Positions 36,614 to 47,937 of a stretch of 64,000 bases of DNA are shown piece after piece (position 1 is the first letter of the stretch; every line of letters starts with the position of its first letter). The notes under the pieces are model-generated. The model saw only the letters and a list, made by a program, of their open reading frames with translations, did not search any database and had not been told where the DNA came from. The stretch comes from Bigelowiella natans CCMP2755 (taxonomy: Eukaryota; Cercozoa; Chlorarachniophyceae): NCBI GenBank assembly GCA_000320545.1, contig ADNK01000501.1:1-64000 (forward strand). Direction: 5' to 3'. The translations under genes and the position numbers were made by a program.

Positions 36614-37883
36614 AAGGGAGAGTGAGAGAGAATAACGAAGAGCTACTGTCCCATTAAATAGTTCTGATTTTCTCGTGCTGCCCTATCCATCTTATGAATA
36701 ATATTGGCAAGGAGGACAGCCAGAAGATCTTTCATATCTAAAACAGTGTCTTGAGAAGAGAGATCCTGCCGCGATCGTCCATCTTACACGCTGCAATTCC
36801 GGCTTTCGAGACGTTTGATGGCGTCCAAGAAGGTAAAGGTGGAGGAGCAAGGAAAAGAGGGAAATAGGAAGAAAGAATTTGTGATTGGAGATGGATGTCT
36901 AACCCTTCAAAACGTCTTTGAATGTAGGCTCTTCTTCTTCCCACATGCGCATTTTTAATTCTTTTAACCCTCTTCTGCTCTACTCATATCCACCTTCTAT
37001 TTCTTGATCGATTCATATTCATGCCTCCTCCGATTCGCCTTCTCCATATCTCTCTCTCTTTCTCTTTGTCGGATCCACAATGTAGGAGGTTCGAGATTAG
37101 CCACAGTAGAGATACGACTGATCGTCCAGAGGAACCCTTCTCTATAGCTACTGCGATTTACAACCGCCAGCCATGACAACCACTTTCAATTAATTTAAGG
37201 CGAATGGTTTGAACTCTATAACCCCGGTGCTACATCTCCACATAGCGCACTGTAATATGCTGCACTGCTAGACTGTCTTGATCCAGGCTTCTTATTGAAG
37301 CTTCAATCCCAGATAAGATTTGGTATGCGCTATCTAGCTATGCACCTCGCTAGCTCGTGTGTGTTGTCATGGCGACTGATCGATGCTAGCCAAAGCTAAA
37401 AGCTAATATGATGCATTATACATAGCCGCATGCAATGTCCAGCCAGCTAGCCAGCTAACAGCTATACACTAGCTGTATGTGTGCTCTAGTATTACATGCA
37501 GAGCATCACACCATACAACGAGTCTAGGAGCATTCTATATCCCACAACAGCCAGAGACTGTGGCCGAATTTATGCAGGTACTGGGCGATGCCGCGAATTA
37601 GCTAGTGCAACAACAATGCTGCTATCTATGCGATGCTCTAGCTAGCATCTACAATCTAGATATTTTAAGATATTAGCCACTCAGTAGTACAGCCAATTGC
37701 CTTCGATAAAACGACTTACGCTACCACAGTGTTATAATAAAGCATGACTGCGCACGTATATAACAGTAAATGACCGGCGACATTTAATAATGACGATTTT
37801 CATGCTCAATTCTGCTAAATGGCAGTGCATTCAGGGTTATACAAGATATTGGAGTCTCAATGGTGAAGTTTAAATATATGAAT
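35233..37883. other. Spacer with no firmly recognised gene
   Basis: This region runs from the ubiquitin 5' end to the UNC119-like 3' end. Short frames at 35604-35798 (+), 35698-35880 (-) and 36738-36944 (-) have no recognisable content. A minus-strand frame at 36997-37179 (MSWLAVVNRSSYREG...) and a charged stretch near 36915-36975 (LKELKMRMWEEEEPTFKD) could be two exons of a small gene, but the join is not clear. There is a CA/TA microsatellite at 36557-36611, and a CTAG/TGCATG island at about 37330-37650 next to the UNC119-like 3' end. Confidence 0.4.
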
Positions 37884-38797
37884 CTAATCTTCATAATAGG
37901 TATACTTTGCCTTGTTGTGCATAACAAGTTTACCTTCGACGAAATAGAAGCTATCGGATTCACTTGGGTATTTATTGGATACAATTTCATCAACTGTAAA
38001 AAAATAATAATTAGCATATTGCTCCAACCAATTCTGAAAGCTCTTACTTAAATCCTTCTTCATAGCCGGTAGATCATACATTGCTTCCCAGTTGTTTGTA
38101 CTGTTGGGCATGCAGAAATCTACTTTGAATTCCCAGCTCTTGATAAGCTCGCCCTTAAAGTAATGACGCTCGACCATTACAAAGTTTGGGACGGGTTTTT
38201 CACCAACCTTGAATTTCAATCTAATTAAGATAAAACATATTTAATTAGGATGACCCCAATGATTGGTACAGAATGATTGGGACACTTACGAAGTTGCAAT
38301 TGTTTTGCACTCGACAAACGAGCGAGGGAATTTGTATTCGATCATTCGAAGTTTGTCCATATCAAATCCCTTGGGCAGTTCTGGAGGATTCTCCGGTTTT
38401 TGAACATTGAAAATGACTTTGTCACTTGTATGATCTCGGATTGTAAATGCTTGGAAGTCTATACCGTAGGTATTTGCGCTCATTGGGCACATAAATCCTA
38501 AGAACAAAATGTTCGCACAGAGATGCAAAACAAAAATGTAAATTGATTTTATTCACAGGAAAAATGAGGTTTCGTAATTTAACCCAGAAAACGTTTAATG
38601 GGCAAAATAAGATTACTACGCGTCATTTTCGTAAACAGTTCAAATTATGTGTTGGAAGGTGATATGATCATTGCGACGACTGCGATAGACTAGGAGTAAT
38701 TTTGCATAATTCTCAGACCTTTGGAGGCAGACTTCATCTTCAGGGCTTCATCTATTGAGAACTTTTCCCATTCACCATAGTCCTTGGTTTCCGCCAT
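37884..38797 (-). CDS. UNC119/PDE6-delta family lipid-binding chaperone
   Basis: UNC119 and PDE6-delta proteins extract and shuttle myristoylated or prenylated proteins between membranes, notably towards cilia, by enclosing the lipid in an immunoglobulin-like beta sandwich. Four exons join in phase: 38719-38797, 38290-38497, 38048-38220 and 37884-37993, giving 189 residues. Diagnostic stretches are YGIDFQAFTIRD, the motif VERHYFKGELIKSWEFKVDF, the segment CMPNSTNNWEAMYDLP, and the C-terminal ESDSFYFVEGKLVMHNKAKY. These are closer to UNC119 (SDSFYFVD..LVMHNKA) than to PDE6-delta. The N terminus is short (MAETKDYGEWEKF) compared with animal UNC119, which has a long disordered start. The gene is divergent from the MANF-like gene, with about 560 bp between start codons. 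Confidence 0.92.
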
Positions 38798-39353
38798 TTT
38801 GACTAGTCAACGAATGATCAACTCTGGGGGTGGTGAGATTTCCTCGCAACTGAACGACGCACAAAAAACGGTAACGAAATTGATCTACGACAACATCTGC
38901 AATATGTCGTTTGTGACAAGTTTTGTGCAATTTCGTACTCCTTTTGGATGGGCGATACACTTTGAGAATTAAGAAATATGTGCATTATGTGGCATGTCGT
39001 AGTCAAATAAAGCCAATGTTAGCTCGGAGAAAAGCCGTTGCTCTAAACAGACGAAATCTCCTTTTACCTCTGTAGGCGACAACATATATTGGGTATCTTA
39101 GGAGTATTCTGCTATCGTCGAGGATGACTCAGAGACTCTCAGAAAATAATCCTGCTGACCTCAGACGACGTGCATTGGGTTCATCTCAAGATTATTGCAT
39201 CACTTTCAAACTATGTACAGAATGTGCTGTAATAATATGTGGCGACAATATATAAATGTAAAGTATCAGTGTAAATGAAAAATACTTTCATCCTCGCCGT
39301 CAATTGCGTCCGCTCACGCTCCTGAAAAGACCCCCACAACATAAACCTCACAA
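38798..39353. promoter_or_regulatory. Divergent 5' spacer between UNC119-like and MANF-like genes
   Basis: The 556-bp spacer between two outward-facing starts should carry both promoters. It has no microsatellites and none of the CTAG/TGCATG island words. No specific element could be identified. Confidence 0.45.
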
Positions 39354-40287
39354 ATGCTTCGCGTCTTCCTTGTCCTACTACCTTTACTGACCGCTGGTCG
39401 AGCCCTCCGTGAGGGCGAGTGCGAAGGTATATTTCTCCTATTTAGCTCACTATTTCGGCGGGTTATCCGAAATAAACAGAAGGCAGTAGTAGTTTCCGAT
39501 TGCCTCAAACCTTAAGATTTCGCATGAGTAATCGTTTGTCTTCACGGTAATTTGTATTGAGGAATGTTCACAGTCCTTCAAATACACAAATTTTACTGCA
39601 TAGAAATATTCATATCCCAGTCTGCACAGCATTACTCAATCCATCATTTATGCTCCACAGTATGCCTCAAGGTAATTGATAAGTTCAGTGCGGCAGCAAA
39701 GAAAGCTGGTGCAAAAAAGTCAAATGCAATCGAAAAAGTTATTCAGAAAGAGTGCAAAAAGTTCAAGGACTCTAAAGAGACTCGAATGGTGAGTATGAGT
39801 GTGTCTCATTAGTATTTCCACATTGCTAAGATACCTTGGTACAACTCAGTGTTACTACATTGGCGGTACTGATGATGCTGCTACCCGAATGCTGCAATCT
39901 GTCTCGAAACCCATGTCGCATCATCTACCCTCGTCTAAAATTTGTCAAAAGCTCAAAAAGAAGGATTCAGCTATCTGCGAACTTAGATACGGTATTTCTC
40001 TAGTGATCGAGGGAATTCTGATCAAACCTCATTTTAAATTACCTCCCAGAAAAGCCAATCGATCTCGAGGGTAAGGATATAGGCAAAATGCGTGTGAAAC
40101 AGCTTAAGAAAATCCTCAGCACATGGGTAAGAAACTGCATTGATTGAAGATCGCATATATTTAACGAAGTTTTCCTTCACAGGGTGAGAAGTGCAACGGT
40201 TGCACAGAGAAGAGGGATTTTGTCAAGTTAGTTGAAAAGTTAAAACCGAAATATGCTCCGTCGAAAGAAGATCGGGATGAGCTTTGA
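39354..40287 (+). CDS. MANF/ARMET-like ER-resident protein
   Basis: In animals MANF/CDNF are small ER proteins that buffer ER stress (binding the BiP chaperone) and can be secreted. Five exons join in phase: 39354-39426, 39661-39788, 39850-39991, 40050-40126 and 40183-40287 (174 residues). A signal peptide (MLRVFLVLLPLLTAGRA) precedes a saposin-like N-terminal domain with the expected cysteines (GECEVCLKVIDKF, QKECKKF, MCYYIGGTDDAA, SKICQKL, DSAICELRY). The C-terminal SAP-like domain has VKQLKKILSTWG, the CxxC motif CNGC (CKGC in animal MANF) and LKPKYAP. It ends in RDEL, a KDEL-type retrieval signal where animal MANF ends RTDL. All eight cysteine positions appear conserved. Confidence 0.92.
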
Positions 40288-41610
40288 ATCCGCCACCGAA
40301 CAAGAGAACATGAAAAATTATCCCACATGATTCTCAATATGGCAACTCATACCGAGCTTTGAGAAAATCATGTTCGCTCTCTATTTCGCTAAGAGGCTGT
40401 CAACAATCATTTGCTTCTGGCATAAGTTTAAAAAATAACAGTACGCTTGGACAAACTATGATCTCTGTACATGTTTAGATATGATACAATGCAAACAAAA
40501 ACTTATATCTGAAGCTGATTAGCTAGGTAGCTAGTTAGCGTCGAACACAGACATATGCTTCTTGCATCAACAGATGTACCGAGAAGTGAAAACACGCGCG
40601 TAAAAAAATCAGCAGAATTCACTCATCATTTGCAATGACAACTGGAACATCTATACAACTAGATCGAGAACCCAGAGTGAGCATTGCATCACAATTTTCC
40701 AAACTGTTGCAGTGTGCGTCACACGTGCCTCGGAATGGATGATCGCATGCGTGCTAGCGTTGTGCAGGCTGCACACAGCTAGACAGCTAAAAAGTGTGGA
40801 AGGTGTGCGTACAATCTAATAGCATCTTCGCAAATCATGCATTACATTCCATGTGCGAACGCACATGTGAAATTGCTCTTCGCATCATCATCATCATCAT
40901 TGCACTTGCATTCATTTCACATTTGCACCCAATGCAATGTACGTGGAGAGACCATTACTTGCTAGCTTGCACCGCATCCACCTCGTGCTTGAAAACAAAC
41001 ATGTGGAAGTAGCAACTAGTCGCCATGTGATTGATCGCATCGTTGCAACATGAATGAAAGAATGAACATGTGAAGAAAGAAAGAAAGTTGAAACAATGAA
41101 ACAATGATGACAAACTACATTTCCAAAATGTTGCAAAACATTTGCAATGTGCAAAACCCAGTGCCTCGAACTAACTTTAGTGAGGTCTAACAGTGAAACC
41201 AGAAGAAATCAAGAATGGCATTCTAGCCATCGAGGAGCTTGAAGATCTCATTTTAGGAGTACTCTCGAGTACTCGGCTCGTGAGAAGAACTAGAAGAAAC
41301 ATTGACAGCATGATGGACGCAAAGAACGTCATAATAATCGGGATGTCGCAGTATGACTTTTCCAGACGCTTGAGATAAGTGCTCAGTTTACGTCGCAGGA
41401 AAGAAAACTAAAACCCTGCAACCTGTCGAAATCTCTGTGGCTTTAATAAGATATATCTTCGATATATTTCTTCCTGTTTTTTTGTGCAGCCTACAGATCA
41501 AAATTTCAGATATTATAAGTATCCATAGATCTCCCTAAAATAAAGGCATAACATCTTAAAAAAAGAGACAAGATTTGCCAATACTCGAGAATACTCAAGA
41601 TTCGAGCACG
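40288..41610. other. Spacer with CTAG/TGCATG island after the MANF-like gene
   Basis: No gene is supported. From about 40500 to 41160 it has CATGTG, GCATGC, GCTAGC and TTGCAATG words and a (CAT)n run (40882-40900). The last 400 bases, next to the helicase start, lack these words. Confidence 0.5.
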
Positions 41611-43791
41611 ATGTTGACCACCGCTTGCCGAGCTTTCGGTTCCTGAGCTCTTCAGAGAGCATTAGAGGAAAAGCGCACTGGTTGACAAGGGGCAGGGTTC
41701 TTCGAATGCAGAGAGCTTATGCTCTCTTCGCGAAATCGAGCAACCCAGCAAAGAACTTCGTCAAAATCACAAAATGGTATGACACTATCCACTTGCCTGC
41801 CATTCCCTGCCTCCTATTCTCTCAGATCTTTATTTGGCATTTTTCAAAGGTGGTCCAAAAGGTATCATTGGATGCCGATAATGTGGAGGACTGGATCGTC
41901 TTTGCAGAAACAGCAGGGGCAGCAGCAGGAAAGGGTTAGACGGCTTGACTTTTATCCTAGAAGGAGTATCACAGACTTTTCGAACCAAGGAGGAGGAGAG
42001 GTGGCAGCAGAGGAAGGAGATGACTCCCTTTCCGACGAAGAGATGAAAAAGTTCTGGAACTTTGATGATGTTTCCGGTGACGATGAGGAGGGAGAGGAAG
42101 ACTTCGATGTTGTGCTGACTTCGGCGGAAGACTCTGAGCTCCAAATGAAAGCGGAACGACTGGAGAGAGACACGATGCACCACATTCGTAATCTCATTCG
42201 TTCTGAAGAATTTGAAAATTTGGTGAAGTGGCGGATAGGGGAGAGCTGCGAGGGAAATGCGACATATCCCGCCAAATATGCTGCAACTTTTGTCAAAACG
42301 CACGGCAGGGAATTACCATTGGTCGCTCTAAATCATTTGATGAGCTTTGGAAAACCAAGCATGAAGAGAGCAGCTATGGAGCTAATAATAGACGTAGGCT
42401 TTATTTTCTTAGTCGTCTGTAGAAAATTGTCTCTCAATTATAAATAGCCTCCTCCTTATGCCTCATCACACCGTTAATTAAAGCGTTAAGCGCAGTGTAT
42501 ACTATGTAAAGTAGGATTTCGATTAAATCATCACCAACTTTTTTGGTCTTGCGACGGGAGTTTTGGAAGAAAAATCACAGACGAACTTTCATTTCTACTA
42601 ATGTTCTGATAAATTCCTAACAAATTCGTCACATATTTTATAATTTGTAGGATTTTATGAGCTTCTTGTCTAGGAGCCGCTCAGGGGCCAAAAAAGAAGA
42701 AGAAGCAACGTTCTACTCTCTCGACCACTCTACAGAATTGCACCTAGTTATGTTGTAAAAAAAGAGAAACCTCTGATTATCATCTATATCATGACATTAA
42801 CGCATTTTTAGGATGAGAACGTGGCTGAATTGTCTAATTTGACACGCCCACCGGAGTGGTATTCCATGGCGCGCTCGATAGCTCCACGAGAGGTAATACG
42901 GGGCTCTACCTCTTATTCATAGCTACAGCGTAGATGTTGTCACCCTTGAGCTCTGGAGTTTGTGGAAGATCAGCATGTTATCAAGTTACGCTATAAAACA
43001 GGTGGTTCTGCACGTTGGCCCTACGAATTCAGGGAAGACTTACAAGGCAATTCAGGCTCTTGCGACTGCGGAATCAGGGGTAGCAGACATTACATGACGG
43101 TGGACGACAATAGCTGAATGTGAACATCACATTTGTTAATGATCGATCATACGACAATTTTGACGATAACGACGATAATGATAGTTGCGATCTTCCACAA
43201 TTGCTCACGTATTCCTCCTGAAAGTAATCAATATTGGTGTTTAAATCTTCGTTCAGATTTATGCAGGACCGCTGCGCCTTCTGGCATGGGAGGTTATCCA
43301 TCATCATCATGGTATCATCATCACTGCCTCCTGAAAAGATGCTCCTCCGCCCCATTATCTCCTTAAAGGTGTACGAGAAGTTAAATGCGATGGGGGTGCC
43401 TTGTAGCCTCTCGACAGGCCAGGAGGAAATTATTGTTGAAGACGCGGTAAATACACCTTCTATATAAATATCGGTCGCTGGCCTCAGTTTTCATCACTGA
43501 TATATACGAACAGAGACACATTGCTTCAACTACGGAGAGGGCGGAAATCGGCCTAGAGGGCCGCTTTGACGTGGCTGTCATTGACGAGATGCAAATGGTA
43601 ACCGATGAGATGAGGGGGTGGGCCTGGACTCAAGCTCTACTCGGTCTTCCTGCAGATATCATCGTAAGAACAAATGGAGTGAGAGCTGTGCCGTCATCGA
43701 GAGCTTGATATTCAATATTATCTAATGTGTAACTACCCTTTGCTTTCGCCCTTCCTGTGATAGTGCAAACACACAAACGCACACATTTATG

Positions 43792-43837
<46 letters not shown>

Positions 43838-45229
43838 TTACCAAAAACAAGCATCTCTGTGGCGACCCGAGCATAGTGGACATCGTGGAAGACGTACAAA
43901 TTAGTAGTAGTGGTAGTGGTAGTAGTAGTAGTAGTAGAAGTAGTAGTACTATGTTGATAATAATCATCGTGATGACGGCATGATTTATATGCCCTCCTAA
44001 GCTACTGCTGCTTTCGCGCGTGCGCTGACGATAATGATGATGATGAGCGTTTCATATTAATAGTCTCTCTGTCTCCATAGCCTCCTGATCATGCATTTTT
44101 CACTCTTCTTAGTTGTGTGCCTCGACTGGAGATAATGTGACGGTAAATTACTACCATCGTAAGACAGACCTCTCTCTCTCCCCCCCCCTCAAGAATTTCA
44201 CGAAGCTCAGGTTGGTCGCCTGCAATAGCAAAAAATCATCTGTTTCTGCTCTGCTGTCTCCTGCTTATATTCACCAATGAAGAAAAGCAAACTGCACAAC
44301 AGCAGCAGCCATATGACGCTCCGCCTTTTAATATTCGGCTATTGACCTCTCTATTCGCCACAGGCGCGGAGATGCAGTGATTGCATTCTCTAGGAAACGG
44401 ATTATCAAGCTGAAAAGGTGGTTGTGGCGGTGTGAGCATAAAAATGAGTACGGTTTGAAGAAGCAGTGCAGTTCTAGAAGAACAAACGAACACGATTTTA
44501 AAGTGCAGAGTATGTAGCGAAATAGGAGTACTTGACGAGAGCACATTTAAGCTGTCGTCACATTTATTGCAAAAAAAACCCAGACGCTAGCATAGCTGAT
44601 TGCCAGGACAAAAACACACCATGCTATTTCGATTAAATTCAATTTCAGACTCACAGCCTCTTCGTCGTCGTTTAAAATTCGACGCGTTTTGGATGTTACA
44701 TATTCATTATTGCAATACGTCTTTGCTGGGAATAATTATCGGCAGACTCATCGAGGAGAAAACCGATTGGAAGTGCGCGGTAGTGTATGGAGCGTTGCCT
44801 CCCGAAACTCGAAAAAAACAAGCATTGCTCTTCAATGATCCCTCCAGCGGCTATGACATCCTCATTGCCTCTGATGCGGTAGTAGTATTAGTAGTTGTAC
44901 TAGTAGTAATAGTAATAGTAGCACCAAAAATACTCTATCTTTTCGCTCTGGGAAGCATTGCCACGACCGCTACTTCGAGTATACAAGCAGTGCTGATTTA
45001 CGGTTAGAATGTAATTGAAATACATAGTGTCTCAAGATTTCTTTCTTCTTCTTCTTCTTCTTCTTCTTCTTTCAGATTGGGATGGGTCTTAACTTGAACA
45101 TAGGCCGTGTGATTTTTTCGGCCGTCGAGAAGTTTGATGGAGAAGCTGTAAGAAGCCACGCACGACGAGCCCTGCATGCATATTGCACTCTTACATCGGC
45201 CAACCGAACTCACACAACACGCACACAAC

Positions 45230-45262
<33 letters not shown>

Positions 45263-47185
45263 AAGAGAGACACTCACATTTGTCTTTCAGTTTCGTTCCC
45301 TAACCACCTCGGAAGTGAAACAGATTGGAGGTATGTTGATCGCAGTGCTACTGCTACTGCTCCTAGGCTGCTAGTGGTGCTGCTGCTGGTGATATGTATA
45401 TTGATTATAACGATGAAAGATTATGGTGATGATACTCAGGCCGAGCTGGTAGATACGGGACCGAATTTAGTGAGGGATACGTAACAGCAATGGATAAGAA
45501 TGACGTGAAGCATTTGAAGGCACTGTGGAAGAATGATATCACTCCCATCAAGAAGGCATGCGTGCAGCCACCCAACTTCCTCATCACCACTGTCTCTAAC
45601 CTTCGCCCCGACAAATCGTAATGGAGTTCATAGTTTTTTTTTTTCACAAAAGATGCGGTTTCAAGCAAAAAACGACGATTTTGCTGCTCGACAACACACT
45701 TCCTATAAAACGAAATTTCCTGATGTTTTTCCGCCATGCGATGAGTTGAAACTTCGATGGATGATTATACAAATAAATGGGTTGTGGAAGTGCGGAGAGT
45801 GTCTATCTCTGATTAGATGTGAGGCTGTATGTTGCTGAATCCTGCTGATGCTGCTGCTGCACAACAACCGAACTTCCTTATGAATCAGGAGAGGACTGAC
45901 ATTTTAGAAATTTTCCGTCATTATCATTATAGCCTTTACCAAACATTTGCTTCTTCTACCCTTCCCCTCTACCTTGTGTTCTCACAACGACAACAGGCTT
46001 TCGAAAATTCTCCAATTTTTTAAAGACCACGTCGTACTGTCTGAAAGGTTAATAAGACGTCCAAACCACGAAAATGAATGCTACTATCCTTCATCTCTTT
46101 TGGCCTCTTCCTCTCGCTACTATCTACTAATATTGCACGTTTGTGAAGTTCTCCCCCTCACTGATGTTCCTGCTCTCATCACCCACTATAATATAATAAC
46201 TCACCAGCTACTTCCTCACGGAAATGGATTCCAGAATTCATATTGCGGAGTCTTTGGAGGAGGTCAGTGATGATGACTATGCATAATGGGTGGTGAAACA
46301 CATTTCTAAAAAAGCGATGATTTTTCTCTTTCTTCCACTTAGGTACCGGATCTGAGTTGGTCGGATCAGCTGTACTTCCAGGCGGCTCCTATCTTCACGA
46401 GAGATCCCGAGGTGATGGAGGCCGCGCGTCACTTTGCGCGCGGCTGTCCGAAGAACCTCGTGGAACTGCCCAGAGAAATGCTCTCTTGCGCAAAGAAAGG
46501 TTGTTGTCAAAGATGCGGTTGATTAGAAAAGAAGAAGAAGAAGACGACGAAAGAGAAAAACGGAGAATCAGCGCTGTCGAGGGCGTGTTCGAAAGAACTA
46601 AGAATGAAGAGAGGGAGGGAGAGGGAGGGGGAGGGAGAGAGAGGAAGGATGCGAAGACAGTAGCTGTACTGTGCGTACTCACTGACTCTATGCTGTGTTT
46701 TGCGATGTTGGTCAGGACCCCCACGCAACGATGAAGATCTTCTAAAGCTTGAAAGACTGTACAAACTTTTGGAAATCTACGTCTGGTTGTCGCAGAAAAT
46801 CGGAGAGGAGGTTGGACTTTGCATTGTTGATTGGCTTTCCTTCTGCATGTGTTACATGATCATCATCATTAACAACGCACCGATAATGTTCCTGCTACTG
46901 GTTTCTACAGGATAGATTCCAACGCAATGTTGACACTTTGTTCTTTCTCAGGTTTTTGTAGATGTGGAGCTTGCCCGTGACATGATGGAGAACATCTCTG
47001 AGCTTATTTCGCAAGGGCTGGCCTTACTATCGAAGAGTACAAAAGCAAGGATGAAAGCAGGCGAGAAGCGACGGAAGCGGCAACAGCAGAAGCAGCAGCA
47101 GATACACCAAAATGGAGATGGGAAAGCTAAGGGAAATAAGTATACCAATAAACAAAGGGGAAGTAAAAATAGATTTAGAAAATAA
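41611..47185 (+). CDS. SUV3-type DExH-box RNA helicase
   Basis: SUV3 helicases unwind RNA for mitochondrial (and in plants also plastid) RNA turnover. The most likely start is the ATG at 41611 (MLTTACRAF, organelle-leader-like), although the first exon joins are uncertain. Coding segments in order: the N-terminal region to about 42391; [14 protein letters not shown] at 42812-42892; Walker A GPTNSGKT at about 43003-43080; [12 protein letters not shown] near 43257; [11 protein letters not shown] at 43370-43446; DEAH-like DEMQM at 43510-43663; HLCGDPSI near 43852; VNYYHRKT near 44115; [12 protein letters not shown] near 44365; [20 protein letters not shown] with LIASDA near 44740-44877; [20 protein letters not shown] at 45076; motif [18 protein letters not shown] across 45290-45470; and C-terminal helices ([19 protein letters not shown]) to 47185. 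The tail is basic and Gln-rich. The introns hold TA, CT and GA microsatellites. Confidence 0.9.
43797..43837. repeat. (TA)n microsatellite in helicase intron
   Basis: A pure TA run of about 40 bases ends about 14 bases upstream of the likely exon beginning HLCGDPSI. Comparable TA runs are at 22501-22545 and 22758-22794 (OPR-like gene introns) and 36582-36611 (spacer). Confidence 0.9.
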
Positions 47186-47937
47186 TAGACCATTAGACAT
47201 TAGCGATGATTAATCGATGATCGCCCACATCATCTGTCATCGTACGCGCAAGCTACCATCTAGTCATTATCCGCTATTACTTACATTATTACATTATCGC
47301 ATAGACATGCGCTGTCTGTCTTTATAGCTAGAGGGATATATCTACATTTGTAAAGACATGTCGTTGCACATTTCTAGACTTACCGCATCATCTAGCCAGC
47401 TAGCAGATCACGTGATGCATGCCATGCTAGCATGCTAGCATGTCTAGATGTCTTCAGCTCGTTTTAGAACCACATATTCAAGCCTGCTGCGGTGCTCTGC
47501 ACATGGGTACAAATGCATGTTTGGATGATCGATGGCAATACATAAATTAAGTTGGGACTGTCTGTCAAGCTGTGCTAATCCATAATCTGGTCGTCCAACA
47601 AACAGAACACATCTAACAGCTACACAGCTGCTAGACATCTGTTATGTGAAATTACAAGCATTGGGTGGCTTTTGTAGCAATTTGATGCTCTAGTGCTGCG
47701 CGCAATGCACATGTATATTAATATAGCAGGTACTGCATTGATGCGCACATAACAATGCTACGATACAAGCTGGCAAGGTCGCACGCTATTAAACGTGGCA
47801 TCCACAAAGATTATTCACAACATTACATTGGCAACGTGTTACTCTGGTACGTGTGAGTGCAGCAGATAATCCATCACACCTCATGCGCCACCAGCGCGTG
47901 TGTATGCACGGACTGAGCTCTGAAGATGACATAATTT
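47186..47937. other. Convergent 3' spacer with dense CTAG/TGCATG island
   Basis: This spacer lies between the stops of the helicase and the CLU-LRR gene. 47330-47710 is crowded with GCTAGC, ATGCATGCCATGCTAGCATG-like and TCTAGATGTC words. No gene is seen. Confidence 0.55.
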
